This document shows positions 1 through 8,567 of a DNA stretch of 64,000 bases, in pieces (positions within the stretch are counted from its first letter, which is position 1; each line of letters starts with the position of its first letter). The DNA is from AWTP1-9 sp035703165 (lineage in GTDB: Bacteria; Bacteroidota; Bacteroidia; Chitinophagales; Chitinophagaceae). The notes under the pieces are model-generated. The model made no database searches. It was not told the origin of the DNA and was given only the letters and a program-made list of their open reading frames with translations. The stretch covers positions 1 through 64,000 of the forward strand of contig DASSYR010000092.1 in NCBI GenBank assembly GCA_035703165.1. The letters are read 5' to 3'. A program made the translations under genes and the position numbers.

Positions 1-2811
1 CGTTTACAAGGTATCTCTTTTCAAAATGAGGTACCCGTATTTGCTAAGGGTAGCAACAAGTCTGTTATAAGCGGGGCCATTGCCAAAGGAAAATTTACCC
101 GTAATATTTTTCAGGGATTAGAAGGAAATCAGGGGCCGTACAGGTTACAGGGTGCAAATGGGGAACAATTTTTTATAGTATTGCCGGGCACAGAAAGAGT
201 CTTTATTGACGGCGAACTCTTACAACGAGGAGAAGACCAGGATTATGTTATTAATTACAATACAGCTGAAATAACATTTACCCCCAAGAGGATGATTAAT
301 AAGGACAGGCGCCTACAGGTAGAGTTTGAATACGCTGACCGTAATTTTTTAAATGCTCAAATTATTGTTGGCGATGAGTTAACAATAAATGATAAGCTAA
401 GATTTAGAATAAATGCATTTTCTAATTCCGACTCAAAAAATACTTCTATTAACCAGGAGCTTAACCAGGAACAGAAGTTCTTTTTGAGTCAATTAGGGGA
501 TAGTGTACAAAAAGCTTTTTATCCCAACATTACCAGGGATACGATTTTTGATGCGGGTAAAATACTGTACAGAATAGTAGATTCCACTATAAATTCTAAC
601 ACCTATGATTCTGTATTTGTGTATTCCATTGATCCTTCGAAAGCGCAATATAGTTTGTCATTTGTGGATGTTGGACAAGGTAATGGAGATTATGTTCCGG
701 ATATTAATGGCGCTAATGGGAGGGTATATAAATGGGTTGCTCCCGAAAATGGTATAAAACAAGGACGATATGCTCCGGTTACACGTCTCGTAGCGCCGCG
801 TAAACAGCAATTGATTAGTCTTGGTATGGATTATGCTATTACTTCAAAAACATCCGTCAATACCGAAATAGCATTAAGTAATTATGATGTTAATACATTT
901 TCAAGAATAAACAAAGGCGACGACCTGGGTTTTGCCGGAAGAGTTTTGTTTCAGCATGAGCAAAAGCTATCTTCCAACCCTTCCAATAAACTTGATTTAG
1001 TAACGAATATAGGGTATGAGTATGTACAAAAAGAGTTTCGCCCTCTCGAACGTCTTCGCTCAGTTGAATTTACCCGCGACTGGAGTTTGCCATTTTTTCT
1101 TCAGCCCGATGAAGAAAGAATTCTGCTTACTTCGCTTTTATTAAAACATTCCGAAACAAGGTATTTAAAATTGGAGTATAACAATTATCAGCGAGGGAAT
1201 ATATTTAAGGGCAACAGAGAAATTATAAAACATCATTTTGAAAAACATGGATGGGAGTGGGATGCTACTTTTAGTATTTCTTCCTTCGACAGTGGTATTA
1301 GCAAAGGATCTTTTATCAGACCTATCATTGATTTTAAGAAAAGGTTTATAAAATTGAATAAAATTGAAACAGGTTTAAATTATGCAATTGAATATAATCC
1401 CATAAAGAATAAAAATACAGACACATTGCTATTTAACAGTTTTTCCTTTGATGTATTTCAATGGTATGTTCGTTCCGCATCCAACGCTAATAGATGGGGC
1501 ATTACTTATTATACCCGTCGAGACAAATTACCGGTAAAAAAGAATTTTGATGGTGCGGATAGGAGTCATAATATTAACTTATCTCTACAATTAATGAAAA
1601 GCGAGAAACATCAGCTTGTTTTTAATACCACTTTTCGCCAGTTAAATGTTATTAATCCTTCTATCAGCAGGCAAAAAGCAGATAAAAGCATTTTAGGAAG
1701 AGCTGAATATAACATCAATGAATGGCATGGATTACTTACCGGAAGTGTATTGTACGAATTGGGGGCCGGGCAGGAACAAAAAAGAGAATTCACTTTTTTT
1801 GAAGTTCCGGCAGGGCAGGGGGAATACACCTGGCGGGATTATAATGATGATGGAATCCCCCAGCTTAATGAATTTGAGTTAGCCATTTATCGCGACCAGG
1901 CAAAATATATTCGCATATTCACCCCCACAAATGAATATATAAAAGCTGCATATACACAGTTTAATTACAGCTTTATTATTACACCACGTAATGCCATAAA
2001 TGTAGCCAGGGCAAGAGGCATGAAGCTGTTTCTTTCCAAAATTTCTGCACAATCGTCCTTACAAACAGGGAAAAAAGAAATTGCCAAGAATAATTATGTA
2101 TTTAATCCTTTTTCAAAAGTTAACGATACAGCCCTGATTTCTTTAACATCTGTTTACACGAATACATTATTTTTTAACCGGTTAAATACAAAATGGGGGT
2201 TTGATTTTACACACCTGTTAAATAAGGCAAAATCATTGCTTACTTATGGGGTAGAATCACGAAATTTTAGAGACTTAACGGCCCGGTTACGTTGGAATCT
2301 CTCCAAAAAATTAACCACAGAATTAATCGGGAAAAATGTCAGAAATCAATTATCAAACCAAAATCCCAAATTTGGAAACCGCAATTATTTAATTAGCCAG
2401 GTAAGCCTGGAGCCTAAATTCAGCTATGTAAAAGGAACAGATTTCCGGTTTACCGTAAGCTATAAATTTGATGAACGCAATAATAAGGAAGGCGATAAAG
2501 AAAAGTCAATTAATCATGCTTTTATTGCTGAATCAAAATACAACGTGTTATCATCTACATCCATTAATGCCAGGTTTCAGTATAACCAAATTACCTATAC
2601 CAGTAAATTAGTTGCAAAACCCTCTGCAAGCTCTACGGTGGGTTATATTATGCTGGATGGATTACTGCCAGGTAAGAACTATTTGTGGACAGTTGATTTG
2701 GTAAGGCGTTTGTCAAACAATATTGAATTAAATTTTCAATACGAGGGAAGAAAGGCTGGTACTGCTACCACCGTTCATGTGGGTAGGGTAACGTTAAGAG
2801 CCTTGTTTTAA
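1..2811 (+). CDS. Large outer-membrane-type protein, 5' end outside window
   Basis: The frame is open from base 1 with no convincing start, so only the last 936 residues are visible and the true start lies upstream. The region around residues 45-120 (GNQGPYRL, LPGTERVFIDGE, GEDQDYVINYN, then VEFEYADRN) is a block I recognise from very large conserved hypothetical proteins of Bacteroidota. The rest is long, rich in alternating aromatic/polar strands and ends in a short aromatic strand (VTLRALF), as outer-membrane beta-barrels do. No enzyme motif is seen. The likely location is the outer membrane (inference); the function is unknown. It converges on the next gene across a strong terminator. Confidence 0.75.
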   Translation, partial: RLQGISFQNEVPVFAKGSNKSVISGAIAKGKFTRNIFQGLEGNQGPYRLQGANGEQFFIVLPGTERVFIDGELLQRGEDQDYVINYNTAEITFTPKRMINKDRRLQVEFEYADRNFLNAQIIVGDELTINDKLRFRINAFSNSDSKNTSINQELNQEQKFFLSQLGDSVQKAFYPNITRDTIFDAGKILYRIVDSTINSNTYDSVFVYSIDPSKAQYSLSFVDVGQGNGDYVPDINGANGRVYKWVAPENGIKQGRYAPVTRLVAPRKQQLISLGMDYAITSKTSVNTEIALSNYDVNTFSRINKGDDLGFAGRVLFQHEQKLSSNPSNKLDLVTNIGYEYVQKEFRPLERLRSVEFTRDWSLPFFLQPDEERILLTSLLLKHSETRYLKLEYNNYQRGNIFKGNREIIKHHFEKHGWEWDATFSISSFDSGISKGSFIRPIIDFKKRFIKLNKIETGLNYAIEYNPIKNKNTDTLLFNSFSFDVFQWYVRSASNANRWGITYYTRRDKLPVKKNFDGADRSHNINLSLQLMKSEKHQLVFNTTFRQLNVINPSISRQKADKSILGRAEYNINEWHGLLTGSVLYELGAGQEQKREFTFFEVPAGQGEYTWRDYNDDGIPQLNEFELAIYRDQAKYIRIFTPTNEYIKAAYTQFNYSFIITPRNAINVARARGMKLFLSKISAQSSLQTGKKEIAKNNYVFNPFSKVNDTALISLTSVYTNTLFFNRLNTKWGFDFTHLLNKAKSLLTYGVESRNFRDLTARLRWNLSKKLTTELIGKNVRNQLSNQNPKFGNRNYLISQVSLEPKFSYVKGTDFRFTVSYKFDERNNKEGDKEKSINHAFIAESKYNVLSSTSINARFQYNQITYTSKLVAKPSASSTVGYIMLDGLLPGKNYLWTVDLVRRLSNNIELNFQYEGRKAGTATTVHVGRVTLRALF

Positions 2812-2858
2812 TTATTTCCGCAAACGATCATTGTTTTCTCAGACTATTACATAAAAAA

Positions 2859-2880
2859 ACCACCCGGAAAATCGGGTGGT
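2859..2880. terminator. Bidirectional terminator hairpin
   Basis: A perfect 8-bp stem (ACCACCCG / CGGGTGGT) with a 6-base loop lies between two convergent genes. Seven A residues precede it, which is a U-tract for the minus-strand transcript, and a T-rich stretch follows it on the plus strand. Confidence 0.85.
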
Positions 2881-2903
2881 CTGATTATTTTAATGAAATT
2901 GAA

Positions 2904-3884
2904 TTAGCTAAACAAACCTCCTTTTTTCAAAGTCTTAGTTGCTTCACCAATTTTAAATCCATTGTTATATACTTCAATTTTATAGTCACCGGTAACAAAT
3001 TTTGAATTAGGTTTCCATTCAACAACCGTAGTAACTTTTTGACCAGTAGTAAAACTTACCATTTGTTTTTTAGTAAATAATTTTTCACCTTCTTCCCTGG
3101 CTGCAAATTTACCGCTACCCAATGCTTCGTTTGAAATTACCGTACCCGTGGGATCTGTAATTACTACAAAAACTTCTTTCTCCCCGGCTTCTGCAATTCG
3201 GTTAAAAACATCAAAACTAACTTTTAATTTATCAACCCGTTTTGCTACCGTTGTTACTTTTTCCTGGCCACCTCCTTTTTCATTAATAGCAACAATGCTG
3301 ATGTTTGATGCATTTAAGGTAGATGCTACATCTACTTTTTCTTCCAGCTTCACTTTAGTCTCTGTTAAGGTAGAGTTTTCCTGGGTAAGCTGTTGTTTCT
3401 CTTGTGTTAGTACTTCTTTGTCTTGTGTTAATTGCAGATTTTCTCCTTTTAGCTTTTCTATCTCTGCTATATACCCATCAATTCGTCCATTTAATTCAGA
3501 AATCAATTGTTTTGCTTCTCTAAGTTCTGCTTCAGTAGCATTTTGTTTTGCCAGCAATTCTTTAATACGCCGGTTTTTCTTAGCAATATCGGCTTCATCT
3601 CTCTTCAAAAGACTGTCAAGCTTTGCATTTTTCCCCATCATTTCATCTAAACGTACATTTGCTGCCCTATAATCAGTTTCGAGTTGATTTTTCACAGAGT
3701 CCAAATTATAAATCTGTGCATCTTTTGTGGCTACTGTTTCATTATGTTGCGTTCTGGACCATATAATATAACCCCATGAGGCTAGTAACAAGAAGATTAA
3801 TACGCCATAAATAATTGTCCTGTTGTCTCTTTTTGTAGGTGGCTCTACCTGTGGATTGGTAGGCGGATAATTTGAATAAGTCAT
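2904..3884 (-). CDS. Membrane-anchored periplasmic coiled-coil protein
   Basis: 326 residues. A proline-rich cytoplasmic N-terminus (about 1-22) is followed by one membrane helix (about 23-43), a long heptad-type coiled coil (about 60-190, rich in K, E, Q and L) and a C-terminal domain of about 130 residues. That domain has the features VFVVITDPTGTVI and a terminal GDYKIEVYNNG strand. The same architecture and C-terminal motifs recur in the protein at 57478-58410, so the two are paralogues. I do not know a function; a structural or envelope-spacer role is only a guess. The gene ends at a shared hairpin terminator. Confidence 0.8.
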   Translation of the reverse strand: MTYSNYPPTNPQVEPPTKRDNRTIIYGVLIFLLLASWGYIIWSRTQHNETVATKDAQIYNLDSVKNQLETDYRAANVRLDEMMGKNAKLDSLLKRDEADIAKKNRRIKELLAKQNATEAELREAKQLISELNGRIDGYIAEIEKLKGENLQLTQDKEVLTQEKQQLTQENSTLTETKVKLEEKVDVASTLNASNISIVAINEKGGGQEKVTTVAKRVDKLKVSFDVFNRIAEAGEKEVFVVITDPTGTVISNEALGSGKFAAREEGEKLFTKKQMVSFTTGQKVTTVVEWKPNSKFVTGDYKIEVYNNGFKIGEATKTLKKGGLFS

Positions 3885-4005
3885 AGCTCTATTTTTATAT
3901 TTGTTTAAATTTAGGTTTAAAACCCTGTATTAAAAAATTTCAATTAATCGGGGTACTATATTTAGTATCAATTTTTTATATTTATAAACTTTATCAAGTA
4001 ATTAT

Positions 4006-4713
4006 ATGAAACATCTGCTTATTTTGGACATCGAAACAGTTCCACAAGAACCTTCTTACACACAATTAAATCCTTATTGGCAGAAACTATGGCATGATAA
4101 AATTTCCAAAACCATGCCAGAAAATATTTCTGCTGAGGAGTTTTATTTACAAAGAGCCTCCGTCATGGCAGAGTTTGGAAAAATCATCTGTATTTCCACC
4201 GGAATTTTTTATGAAGATAAGGGAAAAAGATTATGTTTTAAATTAAAATCTTTGATTGATGATAATGAAATAACACTGTTAGAACAATTTATTGAGTTAG
4301 TAAATACTCACAGTCGTTTGCACAGAGATTTTCAGTTTGCCGGACATAATATAAGAGAATTTGATATCCCGTATTTATGTAGAAGGCTTATAATTAATAA
4401 CATGAAATTGCCCCCCAGTTTGCAATTGAGCGGAAAAAAGCCCTGGGAAACACAAATGACAGACACGCTTCAACTCTGGAAATTTGGAGACTACAAGCAT
4501 TTTACTTCTTTAAAATTACTGGCCGCCTGCTTAGGTATAAACACTCCAAAAGAGGATATGGATGGCAGTATGGTACGAGAGGTTTTTTATGAACAAAAAG
4601 ACATGCTTCGTATTGCCGAATATTGCCAAAAAGACGTAATTACAGTAGCGCAAATTTTACTTCGGCTGGAAAATAAGCCATTAATACCAGAGGAAAATAT
4701 ATTTACGGTATAG
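4006..4713 (+). CDS. Predicted 3'-5' exonuclease, PolB-like DEDDy family
   Basis: 235 residues. The three exonuclease motifs of the family B polymerase proofreading fold are visible: Exo I LDIET (D8, E10), Exo II AGHNIREFD (D120) and Exo III YCQKD (Y206, D210, the DEDDy pattern). There is no polymerase domain, so it is a stand-alone exonuclease of the type annotated as 'PolB-like predicted 3'-5' exonuclease'. It presumably trims DNA or RNA 3' ends in repair (inference). It precedes holA by 87 bases, a neighbour that also points to DNA metabolism. Confidence 0.85.
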   Translation: MKHLLILDIETVPQEPSYTQLNPYWQKLWHDKISKTMPENISAEEFYLQRASVMAEFGKIICISTGIFYEDKGKRLCFKLKSLIDDNEITLLEQFIELVNTHSRLHRDFQFAGHNIREFDIPYLCRRLIINNMKLPPSLQLSGKKPWETQMTDTLQLWKFGDYKHFTSLKLLAACLGINTPKEDMDGSMVREVFYEQKDMLRIAEYCQKDVITVAQILLRLENKPLIPEENIFTV

Positions 4714-4788
4714 AACACGTTAGATTTAATAAATGTATAAGATTACCTCGCCACTTGAGTTTTTATTTTTAGCACTACAGGAATCCAG

Positions 4789-4796
4789 TAATTTTG
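4789..4796 (+). promoter_or_regulatory. -7 box (TAATTTTG) of holA
   Basis: Matches the Bacteroidota -7 consensus TAnnTTTG and ends only 4 bases before the ATG at 4801, so transcripts would be leaderless or nearly so. No clear -33 TTTG at standard spacing. Confidence 0.45.
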
Positions 4797-4800
4797 AGTT

Positions 4801-5799
4801 ATGAGTGTAGAAAAAATAATTTCTGACTGGGAAAAAAGATCATTTCGTCCGGTGTACTGGTTGGAAGGAGAAGAAGACTATTTTATAGATAAAGTAATGA
4901 ATTATGCAGAGCACAATATTTTAAGTGAGTCGGAAGTGGGGTTTAATCTTAGTGTTTTTTATGGTAAAGATGCTAATTGGGCTGATGTAATTAATGCTTG
5001 TATGCGCTACCCAATGTTTGCCGAAAAACAAGTAGTGTTGTTAAAAGAAGCCCAGCAGATGCGGGATGTAGAGAAATTAGAATCCTATATAGAAAATCCT
5101 TTGTATTCAACAATTCTCGTGGTATCCTACAAAGAAAAAAAAGTGGATGGACGAACCAAGTTTGCCAAATTGTTAAAGGAAAAAGGTGAATTTCTTTCTA
5201 CCAAAAAGATGTATGATAATCAGTTACCCGGCTGGACTAATGATTTTATCCAAAGTAAGGGGTTTACCATTCAGCCGAAAGCGCTACATCTATTAGTAGA
5301 ACATATTGGAAATGACCTGAGTCGCATCGTTAATGAAATAGAAAAACTACTGATAAATATAAACAAGCGAAAGGAAATAACAGGAGACGACATTGAAAAC
5401 TATGTAGGTATTAGTAAAGAGTATAATGTATTTGAACTGCAGCAGGCATTGGTAAAAAAAGATTTACAACGAGCTGTACAAATAATCCAGTATTTTGAAA
5501 GTAATCCAAAAGCAGCCCCTATACAGCAGGTTTTACCTGTTTTGTATAATTTTTTCAGCAAAGTATATACGATATATGGCTTACCATCTAATGATGATAA
5601 AAGTATTGCGGCAAGCCTTGGAGTGAGTCCCTTTTTTGTAAAAGATTACAAAACAGCTTCCGCTAATTACGATTTTCAGGCTACTCAAAAAACCTTGTTA
5701 TTGCTACACCAATACAATTTAAAAAGTATCGGAGTTGGAGATTCCGGTACTTCCGATGCCTCATTGCTTAAAGAGCTTGTATATAAAATCATATATTAA
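4801..5799 (+). CDS. holA: DNA polymerase III subunit delta
   Basis: 332 residues, the usual length for HolA. The N-terminal AAA+-like region has the characteristic opening (VYWLEGEEDYFIDKV) and the segment MFAEKQVVLLKEAQ. The middle has GNDLSRIVNEIEKL (about residues 170-183), the typical delta motif, and the C-terminal helical collar domain follows. Delta opens the beta clamp within the clamp-loader complex. The start is the ATG at 4801. Confidence 0.93.
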   Translation: MSVEKIISDWEKRSFRPVYWLEGEEDYFIDKVMNYAEHNILSESEVGFNLSVFYGKDANWADVINACMRYPMFAEKQVVLLKEAQQMRDVEKLESYIENPLYSTILVVSYKEKKVDGRTKFAKLLKEKGEFLSTKKMYDNQLPGWTNDFIQSKGFTIQPKALHLLVEHIGNDLSRIVNEIEKLLININKRKEITGDDIENYVGISKEYNVFELQQALVKKDLQRAVQIIQYFESNPKAAPIQQVLPVLYNFFSKVYTIYGLPSNDDKSIAASLGVSPFFVKDYKTASANYDFQATQKTLLLLHQYNLKSIGVGDSGTSDASLLKELVYKIIY

Positions 5800-5953
5800 A
5801 TTCTTGTCTTTTAGATGCTATGTTGTATAAATTTATTGTCAGCCAGCATACAGATAGATATTTTATTATTTATTACTCCTTAATAATTTACTAATTATAA
5901 TTAATAAAAAACTGTTATTTTCGCAATCAGCAAAACCTGAAAACAGATTGATT

Positions 5954-7330
5954 ATGGCATTGATGAAGTCAATATCCGGTATTCGTGGAACGATAGGTGG
6001 CAAACCCGGCGAAAATCTTTCTCCTGTGGATATTGTAAAGTTTACGGCAGCCTTTGGCACCATAATAGCCGATAATAATAGTAAAAAAATAGTTATTGGC
6101 AGGGATGGACGCATAAGTGGAGAAATGATAAAAAACCTGGTAGTAAGCACTTTAACAGGCCTGGGATTGGATGTAGTGGACTTGGGAATAAGTACAACAC
6201 CCACTGTAGAGATTGCTGTTAAAATGGAGAATGCAGCGGGAGGAATAATAATTACAGCCAGCCACAACCCCAAAGAATGGAATGCTTTGAAATTACTAAA
6301 TAGCGAAGGAGAATTTATATCTGCCGAAGAGGGAGAAAGAGTATTACAACTGGCGGAAAAAGAGGATTTTCAATTTGCCCCTGTTGAAAGATTGGGTTTT
6401 CACACAGTCAATGATTCTTATTTACAAAAACATATAGATGCCATTCTTGATTATGATCTTGTAGATGTTAAAGCCATTAAAAAAAGAAAGTTTAAAGTGG
6501 TGGTGGATGCCATTAATAGCAGTGGCGCTACCTATGTACCCGCTTTATTAAGGGCGCTTGGGGTAGAAGAAATTTTTCTTTTAAACGGGGAGATCAACGG
6601 AAGATTTGCCCATAATCCTGAACCATTACCAGAGCATTTGCGGGAGTTAAGCAACGAAGTGAACAAACAAGGGGCCGACTTAGGTATTGCCGTAGATCCC
6701 GATGTGGACAGGCTTTGTTTTGTGTGCGAAGACGGTAGTATGTTTGGTGAAGAATACACATTGGTGGCAGTAGCAGATTATGTATTAAGTAAAAGGCCGG
6801 GTAATACAGTAAGCAATATGTCATCTACCCGTGCTTTAAAAGACGTTACTGTAAAAAATGGAGGAGAATATTTTCCCAGTGCTGTTGGCGAAGTAAATGT
6901 GGTAAAGAAAATGAAAGAGGTAAGTGCAGTAATTGGCGGAGAAGGTAATGGTGGTATCATTGTTCCTGACTTTCATTATGGACGTGATGCTTTAATTGGG
7001 ATAGGACTGTTTCTGTCCCATTTGGCTAAATCGAAAAAAAGCGCTAAGCAATTACGCAATAGCTACCCGGATTATGTAATGAGCAAGAATAAAATTGATT
7101 TGGGAAATGGAGTTGATTTAAAACCTATTTTTGAAAAGATACAAAAGAAATATAAAAACCAGCCGATTAATACCGAAGACGGAATAAAAATAGAATTTGA
7201 TACCGGTTGGGTGCATCTTCGTCCATCCAACACCGAGCCTATTATTCGCATTTACAGCGAAAGTAATTTTGAGACCACAGCTCAAAATATGGCTCACCGT
7301 TTAATGCAGGATATTAGAGAGTTTATGTAG
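5954..7330 (+). CDS. glmM: Phosphoglucosamine mutase (alpha-D-phosphohexomutase)
   Basis: 458 residues from the ATG at 5954; a TTG two codons upstream is in frame but less likely. The enzyme interconverts glucosamine-6-P and glucosamine-1-P for UDP-GlcNAc, peptidoglycan and LPS synthesis. Visible motifs are the opening KSISGIRGTIGG, the phosphoserine loop TASHNP (Ser103), the metal-binding DPDVD (D248, D250, D252) and the C-terminal phosphate-binding RPSNTEP. A phosphomannomutase activity cannot be excluded from sequence alone. A near-consensus -7 box (TATTTTCG, 5916-5923) lies upstream. Confidence 0.88.
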   Translation: MALMKSISGIRGTIGGKPGENLSPVDIVKFTAAFGTIIADNNSKKIVIGRDGRISGEMIKNLVVSTLTGLGLDVVDLGISTTPTVEIAVKMENAAGGIIITASHNPKEWNALKLLNSEGEFISAEEGERVLQLAEKEDFQFAPVERLGFHTVNDSYLQKHIDAILDYDLVDVKAIKKRKFKVVVDAINSSGATYVPALLRALGVEEIFLLNGEINGRFAHNPEPLPEHLRELSNEVNKQGADLGIAVDPDVDRLCFVCEDGSMFGEEYTLVAVADYVLSKRPGNTVSNMSSTRALKDVTVKNGGEYFPSAVGEVNVVKKMKEVSAVIGGEGNGGIIVPDFHYGRDALIGIGLFLSHLAKSKKSAKQLRNSYPDYVMSKNKIDLGNGVDLKPIFEKIQKKYKNQPINTEDGIKIEFDTGWVHLRPSNTEPIIRIYSESNFETTAQNMAHRLMQDIREFM

Positions 7331-7362
7331 CTTCTAACATCCTCCAAAAAGCTGGAATTACA

Positions 7363-7370
7363 TATCTTTG
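7363..7370 (+). promoter_or_regulatory. -7 box (TATCTTTG) of the cysteine desulfurase gene
   Basis: Full match to TAnnTTTG, 35 bases before the ATG at 7406. The -33 element is weak, so the call rests on the -7 box and position. Confidence 0.5.
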
Positions 7371-7405
7371 CGGCATTTTAATAACTTATTACAATCCCAA
7401 TTTGT

Positions 7406-8539
7406 ATGGGGATAGATCGTATTTATTTTGATAATGCTGCTACTACTTCGCTCGACCCACAAGTACTTGAGGCGATGATGCCCTATTTAACCGAAAAATT
7501 TGGCAATCCATCATCTATTTATTCTTATGGCAGGGAGAGCAAGCTGGCCATTGAAAATGCCCGCAAAGCTGTGGCTAAAGTTTTAAATGCACATCCGGCT
7601 GAGATTTTTTTTACAAGTGGGGGAACAGAAAGTTCCAATACGGCTATTTCCGCTTCCATCCGGGATTTGGGGTGTACTCATATTATTACCTCGCCTATTG
7701 AACATCATGCTACCCTTCATACGGTTGAATACTTGAAAAGCAAACAAGGGATAGAATTAAGTTATGTAAAAGTATTACCCAATGGACATATTGATTTGGA
7801 GGACTTAGAAAAACTATTAGCTGAGCATGAGGGAAAAACATTGGTTACACTAATGCATGCCAACAATGAAATTGGAAACTTACTGGATATTCATGCCGTA
7901 GGAGAGTTGTGCAAATTATACAATGCCATTTTTCATTCAGATACAGTACAAACGGTAGGACATTTACCTTTTGATTTAAGAAACACACCTGTTCATTTTA
8001 TAACAGGGGGTGGCCATAAATTTCATGGCCCAAAAGGGGTAGGCCTGCTGTATATTAATGAAAACGTACGCATCAATCCATATATACATGGTGGCGCACA
8101 GGAAAGAAATATGCGAGCCGGTACCGAAAACCTTTATGGTATTGTAGGTTTTGCCAAAGCATTAGAGTTGGCTACCGCCAACTATGAAGACGATTCGGCT
8201 TACATCGGTACATTAAAATTGTACATGATGGACGAATTGAGGAAAAACATTAAAGGAATATCGTTCAATGGCGACCCGTTGGGTAATAGTTTATATACAG
8301 TTTTAAGTGTTTCTTTCCCTAAAACGGAAAAGTCTGAAATGATTTTATTTAATCTTGATATTAATAATATTTGTGCATCGGGTGGCAGTGCCTGTACATC
8401 CGGAGCCGATCAGGGTAGTCATGTAATAAGAGCTGTTAATAACAACCCTAACCAGGTAACTGTTCGTTTTTCTTTTAGTAAGCATAATACCAAAAATGAA
8501 GTAGATAGGGTAGTGGAGAAGCTGAAAGAATTAATTTAA
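7406..8539 (+). CDS. Cysteine desulfurase (NifS/IscS-like)
   Basis: 377 residues. This is a PLP enzyme that takes sulfur from cysteine for Fe-S clusters or thiolated cofactors. The PLP lysine is in GGGHKFHGPKG (K205). The conserved His pair is EHH (100-101) and the persulfide cysteine is in SGGSACTSG (C330), with the short loop typical of NifS/IscS rather than SufS. No isc or suf genes lie beside it, so the acceptor is unknown. It converges on the P-type ATPase with only 28 bases between the stops and no clear hairpin. Confidence 0.9.
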   Translation: MGIDRIYFDNAATTSLDPQVLEAMMPYLTEKFGNPSSIYSYGRESKLAIENARKAVAKVLNAHPAEIFFTSGGTESSNTAISASIRDLGCTHIITSPIEHHATLHTVEYLKSKQGIELSYVKVLPNGHIDLEDLEKLLAEHEGKTLVTLMHANNEIGNLLDIHAVGELCKLYNAIFHSDTVQTVGHLPFDLRNTPVHFITGGGHKFHGPKGVGLLYINENVRINPYIHGGAQERNMRAGTENLYGIVGFAKALELATANYEDDSAYIGTLKLYMMDELRKNIKGISFNGDPLGNSLYTVLSVSFPKTEKSEMILFNLDINNICASGGSACTSGADQGSHVIRAVNNNPNQVTVRFSFSKHNTKNEVDRVVEKLKELI

Positions 8540-8567
8540 GTTATTTTATTTACTTTTTTGTTTTTCC

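Noticed and set aside
3148..3672. Plus-strand open frame of 174 codons inside the coiled-coil gene
   Set aside because: It is antisense to a clear coiled-coil coding sequence; its Ser/Phe-rich composition is the mirror of K/E/L-rich codons.
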